64,000 nt of DNA from Pseudomonas sp. RSB 5.4 (GCF_037126175.1 NZ_CP146986.1:1330501-1394500), one strand, 5' to 3'; counted from the stretch's first letter, positions 1 to 9,363 are shown. Translations and numbers: made by a program. Notes: a model not told the origin generated them from the letters alone.

Positions 1-17
1 AGCTCGCTCCCACAGGG
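1..17. repeat. Right arm of a REP element cut by the window start
   Basis: The first bases match the distal arm (GCTCCCACA end) of the REP family found throughout this window. The partner arm lies outside. Confidence 0.7.
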
Positions 18-35
18 GAAAGTGTGTGCAGTCGA

Positions 36-509
36 TTACCACGTCGCAGCAGTGGCTTTCGGCAAACTCAGCTTGCCACTGTCGACAAACCGCATCGTGC
101 CGAACAACCCGCCCGCCAGTTTGCCGCGCAGCACGTAGGGCAGGTTGTCGAGGGTTTGTGTCTGGCTCAGGCCGAGGGTCTGGCGCAATACCGAGAACGC
201 GGAAACACTGACCGGTACGCTGACCACGGTTTCCGAGAAGCGCGGGATCGAGCCGACCTGATCGCTCACGCCCGAGGCCAAGGGACGGCCATTGACCTCC
301 AGATCCAGGGCGATGCCGGTGTAGTCGATCGCGGTTTCGTTGGGGTTCTGCACCCGCAACTTGAGGGCGAAACGCACTTCCAGATCCTGACTCGGCAACG
401 GCTCGAGGCCGACCACGTTGATGTTCACCGGATCTCGGTTGGGAAACAGCGCGCAGGCGCTCAGGGACAACAGCAGCAGGGACAGGATGACGGCGTGGAC
501 GCGGCGCAT
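36..509 (-). CDS. LEA14-like (LEA type 2 family) lipoprotein
   Basis: This is a 157-residue protein with a lipoprotein signal peptide: basic start MRR, a Leu-rich core and lipobox LSAC, with Cys19 as the lipidation site. The mature part looks like the LEA14/WHy beta-sandwich family; it has alternating polar and hydrophobic strands and a motif resembling 'RVQNPNETAIDYTGI' typical of these proteins. It is expected to be membrane anchored. Its molecular role is unknown; the family is linked to desiccation or stress protection. It lies downstream of the permease in the same direction, separated by a strong hairpin, so it is probably transcribed on its own. Confidence 0.8.
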   Translation of the reverse strand: MRRVHAVILSLLLLSLSACALFPNRDPVNINVVGLEPLPSQDLEVRFALKLRVQNPNETAIDYTGIALDLEVNGRPLASGVSDQVGSIPRFSETVVSVPVSVSAFSVLRQTLGLSQTQTLDNLPYVLRGKLAGGLFGTMRFVDSGKLSLPKATAATW

Positions 510-524
510 AAACAGTCTCTCAAC

Positions 525-562
525 AAAAAAGGGCTGAACCGTTGCCGGCTCAGCCCTTTTTT
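525..562 (-). terminator. Rho-independent terminator, likely bidirectional
   Basis: An inverted repeat AAAAAAGGGCTGA / TCAGCCCTTTTTT flanks a 12-base loop. It lies just after the stop of the NCS2 permease and gives a T-run in both directions. Confidence 0.85.
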
Positions 563-574
563 CATGGCGCAGCG

Positions 575-2041
575 TCAGCGGTTCAACTGTGCGACCGCCG
601 CAGCTGTTGCAGGTTCAGCTTTGGCCGGCATATCGGGGTTTTCCATGACCTGCAGAATCGACGCTTCCGGATCGAAATCGTCTTCTTCCAGCTCAATGAA
701 TTCTTCCGGCAGGAAGATATTCAGCACGATAGCGCACAACGCACCGACGGTGATCGGTGATTCGAAGATGTTGCGCAGCGCTTGCGGCAGTTCTCGCAGC
801 ACTTCCGGCACGGCGGCGATGCCCAGGCCCATGCCGACCGAGATCGCCACGATCAACATGTTGCGCCGATGCAGGCCGGCCTCGGCGAGGATCTTGATCC
901 CGGCCACGGCCACGGTGCCGAACATCACCAGTTCGGCGCCACCGAGCACCGGTTTGGGCATCAGTTGCAGCACCGCGCCGATCATCGGGAACAGCCCCAG
1001 CAACACCAGCAGGCCGGCGATGAAGAAGGCCACGTAGCGACTGGCTACGCCGGTCAGCTGGATCACGCCGTTGTTCTGCGCGAACGTCACCATCGGCATG
1101 CTGTTGAACACCGCCGCCATGGCCGAGTTGAGGCCATCGGCGAGCAACCCGGATTTGATCCGGCGGATGTACAGCGGGCCTTTGACCGGTTGCCGCGAAA
1201 TCATCGAGTTGGCGGTCAGGTCACCGGCCGCTTCCAGCGGCGAAACGAGGAAGATCACCGCCACCGGCACAAATGCCACCCAGTCGAAATTGAAACCGTA
1301 CTTGAACGGCACCGGCACGCTGACTAGCGGCACTTCGGGCATCGAGGCGAAATCCACCGTGCCCATCAGCCACGCGACCACGTAGCCGAGGGTCAGGCCG
1401 ATGACGATCGCGCCCAGACGCAGAAACGGCACGTCGACGCGGTTCAGCACAACGATAGTGCCGATCACCAACGCCGCCAGAAACACATGGCTGGCCGCGC
1501 CCAGATCCGCCGCACCGAAGCCGCCAGCGATGTCGGTCATCGCCACTTTGATCAGCGACAGGCCCATCAGGGTGATGATGGTGCCCGTGACCACCGGGGT
1601 GATCAGCATCCGCAGTTTGCCGATGAACTGGCTCAGCACCACTTCGATGAAGGCTGCGAAAAAGCACACGCCGAATATCGTCGAGAGAATTTCATCGGTA
1701 CCGCCGCCCCGGGCCTTGACCATGAACCCGGCGCTGAGAATCACGCTGATAAAGGAAAAACTGGTGCCTTGCAGGCACAGCAGACCGGAGCCGACCGGGC
1801 CGAAACGCTTAGCTTGAACGAACGTGCCGAGGCCCGAGACGAACAGTGCCATGCTGATCAGGTACGGAATTTCGCTCTGCAGCCCCAGGGCGCCGCCCAT
1901 GATCAGGGTCGGGGTGATGATGCCGACGAAGCTGGCCAGCACGTGTTGCAGCGCGGCGAACACGGTGGCGGTGAGGTGCGGACGGTCGTTGAGGCCGTAG
2001 ATCAGATCGTTGTTGCGCGGGACTTTTTCAGAGGCGGTCAT
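575..2041 (-). CDS. NCS2 family nucleobase:cation symporter (xanthine/uracil permease)
   Basis: This is a 488-residue polytopic inner-membrane protein of the nucleobase/ascorbate transporter (NCS2/NAT) family, which imports uracil, xanthine or urate with protons. About 12-14 hydrophobic segments are visible. The NAT signature region appears as TFAQNNGVIQLTGVASR about two thirds along, and the N-terminal LQHVLASFVGIITP segment is typical of the family. The start at MTASEKVPR is preferred because the extra residues upstream are Pro/Ala-rich and not hydrophobic. The C-terminus is acidic. The substrate cannot be settled from sequence; the long acidic tail favours purine (xanthine/urate) over uracil carriers. 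Confidence 0.85.
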   Translation of the reverse strand: MTASEKVPRNNDLIYGLNDRPHLTATVFAALQHVLASFVGIITPTLIMGGALGLQSEIPYLISMALFVSGLGTFVQAKRFGPVGSGLLCLQGTSFSFISVILSAGFMVKARGGGTDEILSTIFGVCFFAAFIEVVLSQFIGKLRMLITPVVTGTIITLMGLSLIKVAMTDIAGGFGAADLGAASHVFLAALVIGTIVVLNRVDVPFLRLGAIVIGLTLGYVVAWLMGTVDFASMPEVPLVSVPVPFKYGFNFDWVAFVPVAVIFLVSPLEAAGDLTANSMISRQPVKGPLYIRRIKSGLLADGLNSAMAAVFNSMPMVTFAQNNGVIQLTGVASRYVAFFIAGLLVLLGLFPMIGAVLQLMPKPVLGGAELVMFGTVAVAGIKILAEAGLHRRNMLIVAISVGMGLGIAAVPEVLRELPQALRNIFESPITVGALCAIVLNIFLPEEFIELEEDDFDPEASILQVMENPDMPAKAEPATAAAVAQLNR

Positions 2042-2175
2042 GGTGATTTGCGCGCCGTGAGGCGGGGCCGGGTCAGAAAATGGAGGCGCAGGATGCCGGA
2101 AGAGGGCGGCGAGGGCAACGAGCAAAAATTGCCTGAAAGGTCAAGAAACATAGGGTTTGAACTTGTTGCTGTTTC

Positions 2176-2283
2176 TGTGGCGAGGGGATTTATCCCCGAT
2201 GGACTGCGTAGCAGGCCCAGCTCCTGAATACCAAAGAGCCGGGCCGCTTCGCGCCCATCGGGGATAAATCCCCTCACTACAGG
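2176..2283. repeat. Inverted repeat pair, GGGGATTTATCCCC type
   Basis: Two arms, 2176-2202 and 2254-2283, are near-perfect inverted copies (core GGGGATTTATCCCCGATGG). They lie upstream of the permease and downstream of the LysR gene. This is a different family from the common REP of this window. Confidence 0.8.
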
Positions 2284-2305
2284 GCTATTTGCTGGCAGAA
2301 ATTTT

Positions 2306-3199
2306 TCAGGTGAAGGCTGCGAGTAAATCCTCCTCAAACGCCTTCTGCGCATCCCCCGGCACCTGCGCTCGATGCCGGGCCAGATGAAACGCCACTTCGA
2401 AACTCAATTCCCCAGGCCGCAGCGCGCGCAGCAAGCCCTTGTTCTCCCAGACTCGCGCGTAGTGATCCGGCAGATAATCGACGTGCTTGCCAGAGAGAAT
2501 GAAAGCCAGGGTGCCTTCGACCTGTTCCGAGCGCGCCGAAAAGCGCTTGTCCGGGAACGGCTGGCCACTGCGCATGAACCGATACGGATGATCCACCCGG
2601 TCGCAGGCCTGCAACGCCGCGTCATCCGGCTCATCCACGCTGAACAGTGGATGCCCCTGCGCGCAATACAAATGTTGGGTTTCCCTGAACAGTTCGCGGT
2701 AATCGAAAGCGCTCTGCACTTGTGAGAAATAACCGATGGCCAGGTCCAGCCGCTGTTGCAGCAGCAGACGCTCCATCTCTCCGGGCATTGCGCTGATCAA
2801 CTCGATGCGCACTGACTCATCGCGTTCGCGAAAGCGCCGGATCGCATCCGCCACCCGCAGCAGCACCGACTGATCAACCGCCTCGGACAAGCCCAGCCGC
2901 ACCTCACCGATCAAGCGTCCGGCAACGCCGTTGGATTGATGACGGAAGGTTTCGATGGATTCGAACAGCGTGCGAATGGCGATCAGCAACTGTTCGCCCT
3001 TGGGCGTCACGCTGAAACCGCCCTTGCCGCGACTGCACAGGCGATAGCCGAGGCGGGTTTCGAGTTTGGCCATTTGCTGGCTGATACTCGACTGACTCAG
3101 GCCCAGTTCACCTTGCGCCGCACTGAAGCCGCCACATTCCACGACCCGCACAAACAGGCGCAGCAACTGCAAATCGACGTCGTGAAGCTGACCGAGCAT
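2306..3199 (-). CDS. LysR-family transcriptional regulator
   Basis: This 297-residue protein has an N-terminal winged helix-turn-helix (about residues 8-65; FSAAQGELGLSQSSISQQMA is the recognition region) and a C-terminal periplasmic-binding-like effector domain. It is divergent from the polyamine-binding protein and agmatinase genes with about 100 bases between starts. That is the usual LysR layout, so it probably controls them in response to a guanidino or polyamine compound (inference). The start MLGQLHDVD was chosen for family length; the frame stays open far upstream but has no recognisable sequence there. Confidence 0.85.
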   Translation of the reverse strand: MLGQLHDVDLQLLRLFVRVVECGGFSAAQGELGLSQSSISQQMAKLETRLGYRLCSRGKGGFSVTPKGEQLLIAIRTLFESIETFRHQSNGVAGRLIGEVRLGLSEAVDQSVLLRVADAIRRFRERDESVRIELISAMPGEMERLLLQQRLDLAIGYFSQVQSAFDYRELFRETQHLYCAQGHPLFSVDEPDDAALQACDRVDHPYRFMRSGQPFPDKRFSARSEQVEGTLAFILSGKHVDYLPDHYARVWENKGLLRALRPGELSFEVAFHLARHRAQVPGDAQKAFEEDLLAAFT

Positions 3200-3298
3200 C
3201 ACATTACTCCGAGATAAAGTCAGGTTAACAAACTTGATATTTCTGCAATGTATCCGACGGCGCATCCTGCCACCACTTCCTCCGGTCAGGTGTGCGTC

Positions 3299-4390
3299 AT
3301 GGCTCCCGTGTTCAAACTGTGTTTTCCCGCGCTGTTGTTGTCCGTGGTCATCCAGGCACAGGCCGAGGATAAAACCCTCAACCTCTACAGTTGGGCCGAT
3401 TACGTGCCGGCGCAGACCCTGCAACGTTTCGAGCAGGAAACCGGCATTCATGTGCGCTACGACACCTTCGATACTTCCGAAGTGCTGGAAACCAAGCTGC
3501 TGACCGGCGGCAGCGGCTATGACGTGGTAGTGCCGTCGTCCAGCGTTCTGGCCCGTGGCTTGGCAGCGGGCGCACTGAAGGAAATTCCCCACGAAGGCCT
3601 CAAGGGATACGCCAACCTTGATCCCGATCTGCTGGAGAAACTCGCTGCCGTCGATCCCGGCAATCGCTACGCTGTGCCCTACACGTGGGGCACGCTCGGG
3701 CTGGGGTTGAACGTCGAGGCGGTGAAAAAGCGCCTGCCGGATGCGCCGCTGAACAGCCTCGATCTGCTGTTCAAGCCCGAGTACGCGAGCAAACTCAAGG
3801 ACTGCGGGATTGCCGTGCTCGATTCGCCGCAGGAAGTCATTGGTCTGGCGCTGCATTATTTGGGTAAAGATCCCTACAGCACTGACAAGAATGATCTGGC
3901 CGCCGCCGAAGCCTTGTTGCAGAAACTCCAGCCTTCGGTGCTGTATGTCGCCACCGGCCGGCAGATCAACGACCTGGCCAATGGCAGTGTCTGTCTGGCG
4001 CTGACCTACAACGGCGACGTGAGCATGGCTGCCGATCAGGCGCACAAGGCCAACAAACCGTACGAAGTCGCCTACCGGATACCACGCGAAGGCACGTTGA
4101 TCTGGCAGGACAATTTGGCCATTCCCAAGGACGCGCCGAACCCGCAAGCGGCGCGGGCGTTCATCGAATTCATGCTGCGCCCCGAGTCGGTGGCCGAGCT
4201 GACCAATACGCTGTTTTTTGCCACCGCCAACCAGGCCGCGACGCCGCTGGTGGATGAGGCGGTGCGCAATGACCCGGACATCTATCCGCCCGCCGAAATG
4301 CGTGAACGCCTGTACGCCGACCGCAGCATGAGCCTCAAGGACATGCGACAGCGCACGCGTCTGTGGACCACTTTCCGTAGCCATCAATAA
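3299..4390 (+). CDS. Periplasmic polyamine-binding protein (PotF/SpuD type)
   Basis: This 363-residue solute-binding protein has a Sec signal peptide (MAPVFKLCFPALLLSVVIQAQA, cut before EDKTLN). The mature N-terminus LNLYSWADYV is the hallmark of the PotD/PotF putrescine/spermidine receptors. Further family motifs include YDVVVPSS, YAVPYTWGT and LIWQDNLAIPKDAPN. It would capture a polyamine or agmatine for an ABC importer, but no permease or ATPase genes are nearby, so it must share a transporter encoded elsewhere. The agmatinase gene follows after 16 bases, suggesting one transcript. The start used gives a clean signal peptide. Confidence 0.88.
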   Translation: MAPVFKLCFPALLLSVVIQAQAEDKTLNLYSWADYVPAQTLQRFEQETGIHVRYDTFDTSEVLETKLLTGGSGYDVVVPSSSVLARGLAAGALKEIPHEGLKGYANLDPDLLEKLAAVDPGNRYAVPYTWGTLGLGLNVEAVKKRLPDAPLNSLDLLFKPEYASKLKDCGIAVLDSPQEVIGLALHYLGKDPYSTDKNDLAAAEALLQKLQPSVLYVATGRQINDLANGSVCLALTYNGDVSMAADQAHKANKPYEVAYRIPREGTLIWQDNLAIPKDAPNPQAARAFIEFMLRPESVAELTNTLFFATANQAATPLVDEAVRNDPDIYPPAEMRERLYADRSMSLKDMRQRTRLWTTFRSHQ

Positions 4391-4406
4391 CAAAAGGAGC
4401 ACACCG

Positions 4407-5366
4407 ATGGACGTGCCGATGCTCAATGACCAAGCCCTGACCCGCGACAGCCTGTACGGCACTGCCGCCGAAAGCACCTACGCCGGGATCACCAGTTTCA
4501 TGCGTCGCCGCTACAGCCGTGATATGCGCGGCGTCGATGTGGCGGTCAGTGGCGTGCCGTTCGATACGGCCACCAGCAACCGCCCGGGTGCACGCTTCGG
4601 GCCACGGGGAATTCGCGCCGCGTCCACCGGGATTGCCTGGGAACGGCATTGGCCGTGGACATTCGATCCGTTCGATCATCTGGCGGTGATCGACTACGGC
4701 GATTGCGACTTCGATTACGGCTCGCCGCATACCATCCCGGAAAGTATCGAGGCCCACGCCGAGCGCATTCTTGATGCCGGCAGTGCGATGCTGACGTTTG
4801 GCGGCGATCACTTCATCACCTATCCGTTGCTCAAGGCCCATGCGCGCAAACACGGCACGCTGTCGCTGATCCACTTCGATGCGCACAGCGACACCTGGCC
4901 TGACGAGGGCGGCAAGCGCGTCGATCACGGCACCATGTTCTGGCATGCGGCCAGGGAAGGGCTGGTGGATCCGGCGCGCTCGGTGCAGATCGGTTTGCGC
5001 ACCACCAATGACGATCACCAGGGGTTTGCGGTGCTTGATGCCCGCCAGGTACATCGACGTGGCTGCGAGGCGATTGTCGAGGCGATTCGCGCGCGTGTCG
5101 GCGACCACCCGGTGTACCTGACGTTTGATATCGACTGCCTCGACCCGGCCTTTGCACCGGGCACCGGCACTCCGGTGTGTGGCGGGTTGAGCACGCTGCA
5201 GGCGCTGGAAATCCTCGGCGGGTTGCGCGGGATCAATCTGGTCGGCATGGACGTGGTGGAAGTGGCGCCGGCCTATGACCATGCGGACGTGACGTCGCTG
5301 GCAGCGGCAACCCTGGCGATGGAAATGCTCTGCCTCTACGCCGCCCGACACAAAGTCGACCGCTGA
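4407..5366 (+). CDS. speB: Agmatinase (ureohydrolase family)
   Basis: This 319-residue enzyme hydrolyses agmatine to putrescine and urea. It carries the manganese-binding ureohydrolase motifs GGDHF (about 131-135), FDAHSDTW (about 155-162) and DIDCLDPAFAPG (about 239-250), with the DHGTMFW segment between. The sequence resembles E. coli SpeB closely (for example the NLVGMDVVEVAPAYD stretch) and is less like the Pseudomonas guanidinobutyrases. AAAGGAG lies just upstream of the ATG. It is probably cotranscribed with the upstream binding protein and so couples polyamine/agmatine uptake with breakdown. Another guanidino substrate is possible. Confidence 0.9.
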   Translation: MDVPMLNDQALTRDSLYGTAAESTYAGITSFMRRRYSRDMRGVDVAVSGVPFDTATSNRPGARFGPRGIRAASTGIAWERHWPWTFDPFDHLAVIDYGDCDFDYGSPHTIPESIEAHAERILDAGSAMLTFGGDHFITYPLLKAHARKHGTLSLIHFDAHSDTWPDEGGKRVDHGTMFWHAAREGLVDPARSVQIGLRTTNDDHQGFAVLDARQVHRRGCEAIVEAIRARVGDHPVYLTFDIDCLDPAFAPGTGTPVCGGLSTLQALEILGGLRGINLVGMDVVEVAPAYDHADVTSLAAATLAMEMLCLYAARHKVDR

Positions 5367-5383
5367 CACCCCACAAAACCCAT

Positions 5384-5473
5384 GTGGGAGTGGGCTTGCT
5401 CACGAAAGCGGTGTGCCATTCAACGAAGATGTTGGCTGCCCCGACGCCTTCGCGAGCAAGCCCGCTCCCACAG
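5384..5473. repeat. REP doublet (REPIN-like), first of two tandem copies
   Basis: Arms GTGGGAGTGGGCTTGCTC and GAGCAAGCCCGCTCCCAC are inverted around about 45 bases. The gap 5367-5689 between speB and zapE holds only this element and its copy at 5557; no gene is seen there. Confidence 0.9.
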
Positions 5474-5556
5474 GAGGTTGTATTCCAGGCAGTTGCTGCA
5501 CGCTGTTGTGAGGCCGCGAGATATACAGTCGATCTTCGACTCCCCACAGAACCCAT

Positions 5557-5646
5557 GTGGGAGTGGGCTTGCTCACGAAAGCGGTGTGTCATTCAACGAT
5601 GATGTTGGCTGCCCCGACGCCTTCGCGAGCAAGCCCGTTCCCACAA
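5557..5646. repeat. REP doublet, second near-identical copy
   Basis: It repeats the 5384 element almost base for base, including the spacer between the arms, 173 bases downstream. Confidence 0.9.
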
Positions 5647-5689
5647 AAGGGCACCTGTTTTTCAGGGACATCGTGGCATACTGCCGCGC

Positions 5690-6808
5690 ATGACTTTCGA
5701 CTCTCCCTTAAGCGCCTGGCAACACGCGATCGAGCACAAGGGTTTCATCCAGGATGAAGCCCAGGAGCACGCGGTCTGGGCCCTGCAAAAATGCCATGAA
5801 GCCTTGCACGCCGGCGCCCGTTCGGTCACGGGCGTGTACTTGTGGGGCCCGGTCGGGCGCGGCAAGACGTGGTTGATGGATCAGTTTTATCAGAGCCTGC
5901 GGGTGCCGGCCCGACGTCAGCACTTTCATCATTTCATGGGCTGGGTGCATCAGCGCTCGTTCCAGCTCACTGGCATCGCCGATCCGCTGCGGGCGTTGGC
6001 CAAAGAGTTGGCGGCGGAAGTACGGGTGTTGTGTTTCGACGAACTGTTCGTCAATGACATCGGCGACGCGATCATTCTCGGGCGGCTGTTTCAGGTGATG
6101 TTCGACGAAGGTGTGGTGGTGGTCTGTACCTCCAACCTGCCACCGGACGAGCTCTACGCCGATGGCTTCAACCGTGATCGTTTTGTCCCGGCGATCGCCG
6201 CGATCAAGGCGCATATGCAAGTGGTGGCGGTGAACGGTGCCGAGGATCATCGCCTGCATCCGGGCGCGGGTCAGCAGCGCTATTTTGTCGCTGCGCCGGG
6301 ACAGGGCAGTGCTCTGGAGCAGGTCTTCCAGTCACTCAATACCGGGCAGCCCGCCAGCGCCGAGCCGGTGCCCGTCGGCCATCGAGTGCTGAACGTGGTG
6401 CAGGCCAGTGCGACGGTGCTCTGGTGCCGCTATGCCGATCTCTGCGAGCAACCGTTTGCCGCGATGGACTTCATCGCGCTGTGCGACAGCTATCGATCTA
6501 TTCTGTTGAGCGACGTGCCGAACCTCAGCGCGCAAAAACGCGAAGGGCGCATCGCCCGTGGTACCGAAGACGGCTCGGCGCAGGTGGTGGCCGGTGACCG
6601 CGAACTGCCGCAGCTGTCGGTGCACGACGACGGTGTACGCCGCTTCATTGCCTTGGTCGACGAGTGCTATGACCGTAAGGTCCCGCTGTACATCGAGGCT
6701 CAGGTGCCGATGGAAGCGCTGTACACCGAGGGCTACCTGGAATTCCCGTTCCGGCGCACCCTCAGCCGTTTGCAGGAGATGCAACTGCAGCGTTTTGCCG
6801 AAGCCTGA
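5690..6808 (+). CDS. zapE: Cell division ATPase ZapE/AFG1 family
   Basis: This 372-residue AFG1-like P-loop ATPase has Walker A GPVGRGKT at 53-60 and a Walker B region VLCFDELFVND near 115-125. TSNLPPDELYADG follows as sensor 1. Members act at the septal Z-ring in Gram-negative bacteria. The length matches E. coli ZapE. It begins right after a REP pair and appears to be a single-gene unit; the downstream acetyltransferase starts about 170 bases later. Pseudomonas strains often carry more than one AFG1-like gene, and which copy this is cannot be told from the window. Confidence 0.88.
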   Translation: MTFDSPLSAWQHAIEHKGFIQDEAQEHAVWALQKCHEALHAGARSVTGVYLWGPVGRGKTWLMDQFYQSLRVPARRQHFHHFMGWVHQRSFQLTGIADPLRALAKELAAEVRVLCFDELFVNDIGDAIILGRLFQVMFDEGVVVVCTSNLPPDELYADGFNRDRFVPAIAAIKAHMQVVAVNGAEDHRLHPGAGQQRYFVAAPGQGSALEQVFQSLNTGQPASAEPVPVGHRVLNVVQASATVLWCRYADLCEQPFAAMDFIALCDSYRSILLSDVPNLSAQKREGRIARGTEDGSAQVVAGDRELPQLSVHDDGVRRFIALVDECYDRKVPLYIEAQVPMEALYTEGYLEFPFRRTLSRLQEMQLQRFAEA

Positions 6809-6976
6809 GTGAGGAGGGCGCGCTCAGGACCTCGCTTGACCAGGCCGAACCAAGGCACTGATATGCGAGCAGTGATGCCCTTTTTGCTCTTCCCGGGTTG
6901 TCGCCCACAACAGGCTCGCGTTAAGGTCGAGCAGCCTTTCAGGTGCGCACCTTGCACGCCGGGGCCACGACCGGGG

Positions 6977-7480
6977 ATGGAAATGGATTCCGCAGAAATT
7001 CTTGTGCTACAGGCCAGCTACACCAATCCAGTGCACGCCGAAGCCATCGGCATCGTGCTTAATTCTTACGCAGAAGATCCCATGGGCGGCGGCCATTCGA
7101 TTGCCCCCGAGCTGCTGCGTCGCTTGCCTGAAGAGTTGGCGCGCAGGCCGCACGCGTTCAGCGTACTGGCGTTTGTCGGCGGTGAGCCGGCAGGGCTGGT
7201 GAATTGTTTTGAAGGATTCTCGACGTTCGCCTGCAAACCGCTGGTCAATGTTCACGACGTGGCAGTGGTGAACAAATTTCGCGGCCTCGGGCTGAGTCAG
7301 AAGATGCTGCGCAAGGTCGAGGAAATTTCCCGTCAGCGCGGCTGCTGCAAGATCACGCTGGAGGTGCTGGAAGGCAATGCGGTGGCGCAGAATGCCTACA
7401 GCAAGTTCGGTTTCGCCCCGGGGATGTTCGACCCGGATCATGGCCGCATGCTGTTCTGGATCAAGAATCTGCCGACATAA
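6977..7480 (+). CDS. GNAT-family N-acetyltransferase
   Basis: This 167-residue protein has the GNAT fold. The acetyl-CoA-binding loop appears as VVNKFRGLGLSQKML (the R-x-x-G-x-A/S type motif) near residues 98-112. It is followed by an 'ITLEVLEGNAVAQNAYSKFGF' type motif B segment, which I note only by its ends ITLEV and KFGF. The substrate is unknown. The start is uncertain: MEMDSAE at 6977 or the second ATG at 6983. The open frame extends upstream to 6809 but that stretch has no family likeness. About 170 bases separate it from zapE. Confidence 0.82.
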   Translation: MEMDSAEILVLQASYTNPVHAEAIGIVLNSYAEDPMGGGHSIAPELLRRLPEELARRPHAFSVLAFVGGEPAGLVNCFEGFSTFACKPLVNVHDVAVVNKFRGLGLSQKMLRKVEEISRQRGCCKITLEVLEGNAVAQNAYSKFGFAPGMFDPDHGRMLFWIKNLPT

Positions 7481-7504
7481 AAAAAGGCGCCCGGTCAGGG
7501 CGCC
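7479..7504 (-). terminator. Rho-independent terminator for the small secreted protein
   Basis: The stem GGCGCCC / GGGCGCC has a 5-base loop and, read on the minus strand, is followed by a run of seven T. Confidence 0.85.
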
Positions 7505-7563
7505 CAACTGTCATCTCCGAGGCCAGAGCGGAGCCATCGGAGGTCCATCGGTTGCTCAATGAA

Positions 7564-7773
7564 TCAGTTGCGATAAGACTCGGTGACTTGCGCGGTCTGG
7601 TCGTTCGGAACCTTCAGTTCCGCAGCTTTGCTATCGCTCTGCTGTTCGTTTTGCGCGGGGTGGACCGGGAAGTTGTCGTAGTAATGTCGCATGCGTTCGG
7701 CGCCGCCTTCGGCAAAGGCGCTGGCGGAGCCGAGGGCGAGTAGCCCGGCGAGAATAGCGGTGGTGGTTTTCAT
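7564..7773 (-). CDS. Small secreted protein of unknown function
   Basis: This is a 69-residue protein. The first 22 residues form a clear Sec signal peptide (MKTTTAILAGLLALGSASAF, cut after AFA). The mature part is about 47 hydrophilic residues with no cysteine and no domain I recognise (AERMRHYYDNFPVHPAQ near its start). AGGAGG lies 4 bases before the ATG, so translation should be strong. The gene is monocistronic, ending at a terminator hairpin. Similar short signal-peptide proteins are widespread in Pseudomonas, and no function is proposed. Confidence 0.72.
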   Translation of the reverse strand: MKTTTAILAGLLALGSASAFAEGGAERMRHYYDNFPVHPAQNEQQSDSKAAELKVPNDQTAQVTESYRN

Positions 7774-8004
7774 GGTGCCTCCTACTGAAAAACGTGGGAG
7801 CCGTTCGTCCATGAAGCAGATCTCGAAGCACAGTGTCCCGGGTGGAAATTAACTCGGGGTTAAGCGACGCTCTTCGCGCCGATGGCGTGGGCATTCAACC
7901 GCAGGAAATGTTCCCCGATAGCACCGACCTCGGTGAAAAGCTGCACGCAACGTTTGCCCAATGAACGGCGGCGGGTATGCTGATGGCCTGCCGAGGAGAT
8001 AGAA

Positions 8005-9363
8005 ATGGCCTACGATTTTGACCTTTATGTGATTGGTGCCGGTTCCGGCGGTGTACGCGCTGCGCGGTTTGCCGCCGGTTTTGGCGCGAAAGTGGCGGTA
8101 GCCGAGAGCCGTTACCTGGGAGGCACCTGCGTCAACGTTGGCTGCGTGCCGAAAAAACTGCTGGTGTACGGCGCGCATTTCGCCGAAGACTTTGAGCAGT
8201 CGTCCGGTTTCGGCTGGAGTCTGGGTGAAGCGAATTTCGACTGGGCGACCCTGATCGCCAACAAAGACCGCGAGATCAATCGCCTCAACGGCATTTATCG
8301 CAACCTGCTGGTCAACAGTGGCGTGACCCTGCACGAAGCCCACGCGAAAATCGTCGGCCCGCACGAGGTCGAGGTCAATGGTGAGCGTTTCACCGCGAAA
8401 AACATTCTGATTGCTACCGGTGGCTGGCCGCAGATTCCGGAAATTCCGGGGCACGAACACGCGATCAGTTCTAATCAGGCGTTTTTCCTTAGAGAGCTGC
8501 CGAAGCGGGTGCTGGTGGTCGGTGGTGGTTACATCGCTGTCGAGTTCGCCGGGATTTTCCACGGTCTGGGGGCGAACACCACACTGCTGTATCGCGGTGA
8601 TCTGTTTCTGCGTGGCTTCGATGGCTCGGTGCGCAAGCATCTGCAGGAAGAACTGACCAAGCGCGGCATGGATCTGCAATTCAACGCCGACATCGCGCGT
8701 ATCGACAAACAGCCAGACGGCAGCCTGAAGGCGACTCTAAAGGATGGTCGCGTACTGGAAGCCGACTGCGTGTTCTACGCCACCGGGCGGCGTCCGATGC
8801 TGGACAACCTGGGCCTGGAAAACACCGATGTGCAGCTCACCGACAAGGGCTTCATCAAGGTCGACGAGCAGTACCAGACCAGCGAACCGTCGATTCTGGC
8901 ACTGGGTGACGTGATTGGTCGCGTGCAGCTGACGCCAGTGGCACTGGCCGAAGGCATGGCGGTGGCGCGGCGCTTGTTCAAGCCTGAGCAGTACCGTCCG
9001 GTGGATTACAAGATGATCCCGACTGCCGTGTTCAGTCTGCCGAACATCGGCACTGTCGGTCTGACCGAAGAGGAGGCGCGCGAGGCGGGCCATGAGGTGG
9101 TGATTTTCGAGAGTCGCTTCCGCCCGATGAAGCTGACGCTGACCGAATGTCAGGAGAAAACCCTGATGAAACTGGTGGTCGACGGCAAGACCGACAAAGT
9201 TCTCGGCTGCCACATGGTCGGGCCCGACGCGGGTGAGATCGTCCAAGGCCTGGCGATCGCGCTGAAGGCTGGCGCGACCAAGCGTGACTTCGACGACACG
9301 ATCGGGGTTCACCCGACGGCCGCCGAAGAGTTCGTCACCATGCGTACGCCGGTCGGCGCTTAA
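8005..9363 (+). CDS. gor: Glutathione-disulfide reductase
   Basis: This 452-residue FAD/NADPH enzyme reduces oxidised glutathione. The FAD-binding motif GAGSGG is at 11-16, the redox-active disulfide CVNVGC at 42-47, and the NADPH-binding [11 protein letters not shown] near 173. A second FAD contact appears as [15 protein letters not shown] near 297, and the catalytic His lies in [10 protein letters not shown] near the C-terminus. The strong site GAGGAG precedes the ATG. It sits beside ahpC/ahpF, a peroxide-defence neighbourhood. It converges on the next gene, and the two stop codons share the bases TTAA. Confidence 0.95.
   Translation: MAYDFDLYVIGAGSGGVRAARFAAGFGAKVAVAESRYLGGTCVNVGCVPKKLLVYGAHFAEDFEQSSGFGWSLGEANFDWATLIANKDREINRLNGIYRNLLVNSGVTLHEAHAKIVGPHEVEVNGERFTAKNILIATGGWPQIPEIPGHEHAISSNQAFFLRELPKRVLVVGGGYIAVEFAGIFHGLGANTTLLYRGDLFLRGFDGSVRKHLQEELTKRGMDLQFNADIARIDKQPDGSLKATLKDGRVLEADCVFYATGRRPMLDNLGLENTDVQLTDKGFIKVDEQYQTSEPSILALGDVIGRVQLTPVALAEGMAVARRLFKPEQYRPVDYKMIPTAVFSLPNIGTVGLTEEEAREAGHEVVIFESRFRPMKLTLTECQEKTLMKLVVDGKTDKVLGCHMVGPDAGEIVQGLAIALKAGATKRDFDDTIGVHPTAAEEFVTMRTPVGA

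Noticed and set aside
3200..4477. Long upstream extension of the LysR frame across the polyamine receptor
   Set aside because: The extension is antisense to a well-defined binding protein and has no family likeness; the LysR domain begins at 3199.
6809..6976. N-terminal extension of the acetyltransferase
   Set aside because: The stretch is Arg/Pro-rich with no GNAT similarity and sits directly after zapE.
7849..7963. Short plus-strand frame before gor ending in a TFAQ-stop
   Set aside because: About 47 codons without a good start or ribosome site and no family match. It is probably chance.
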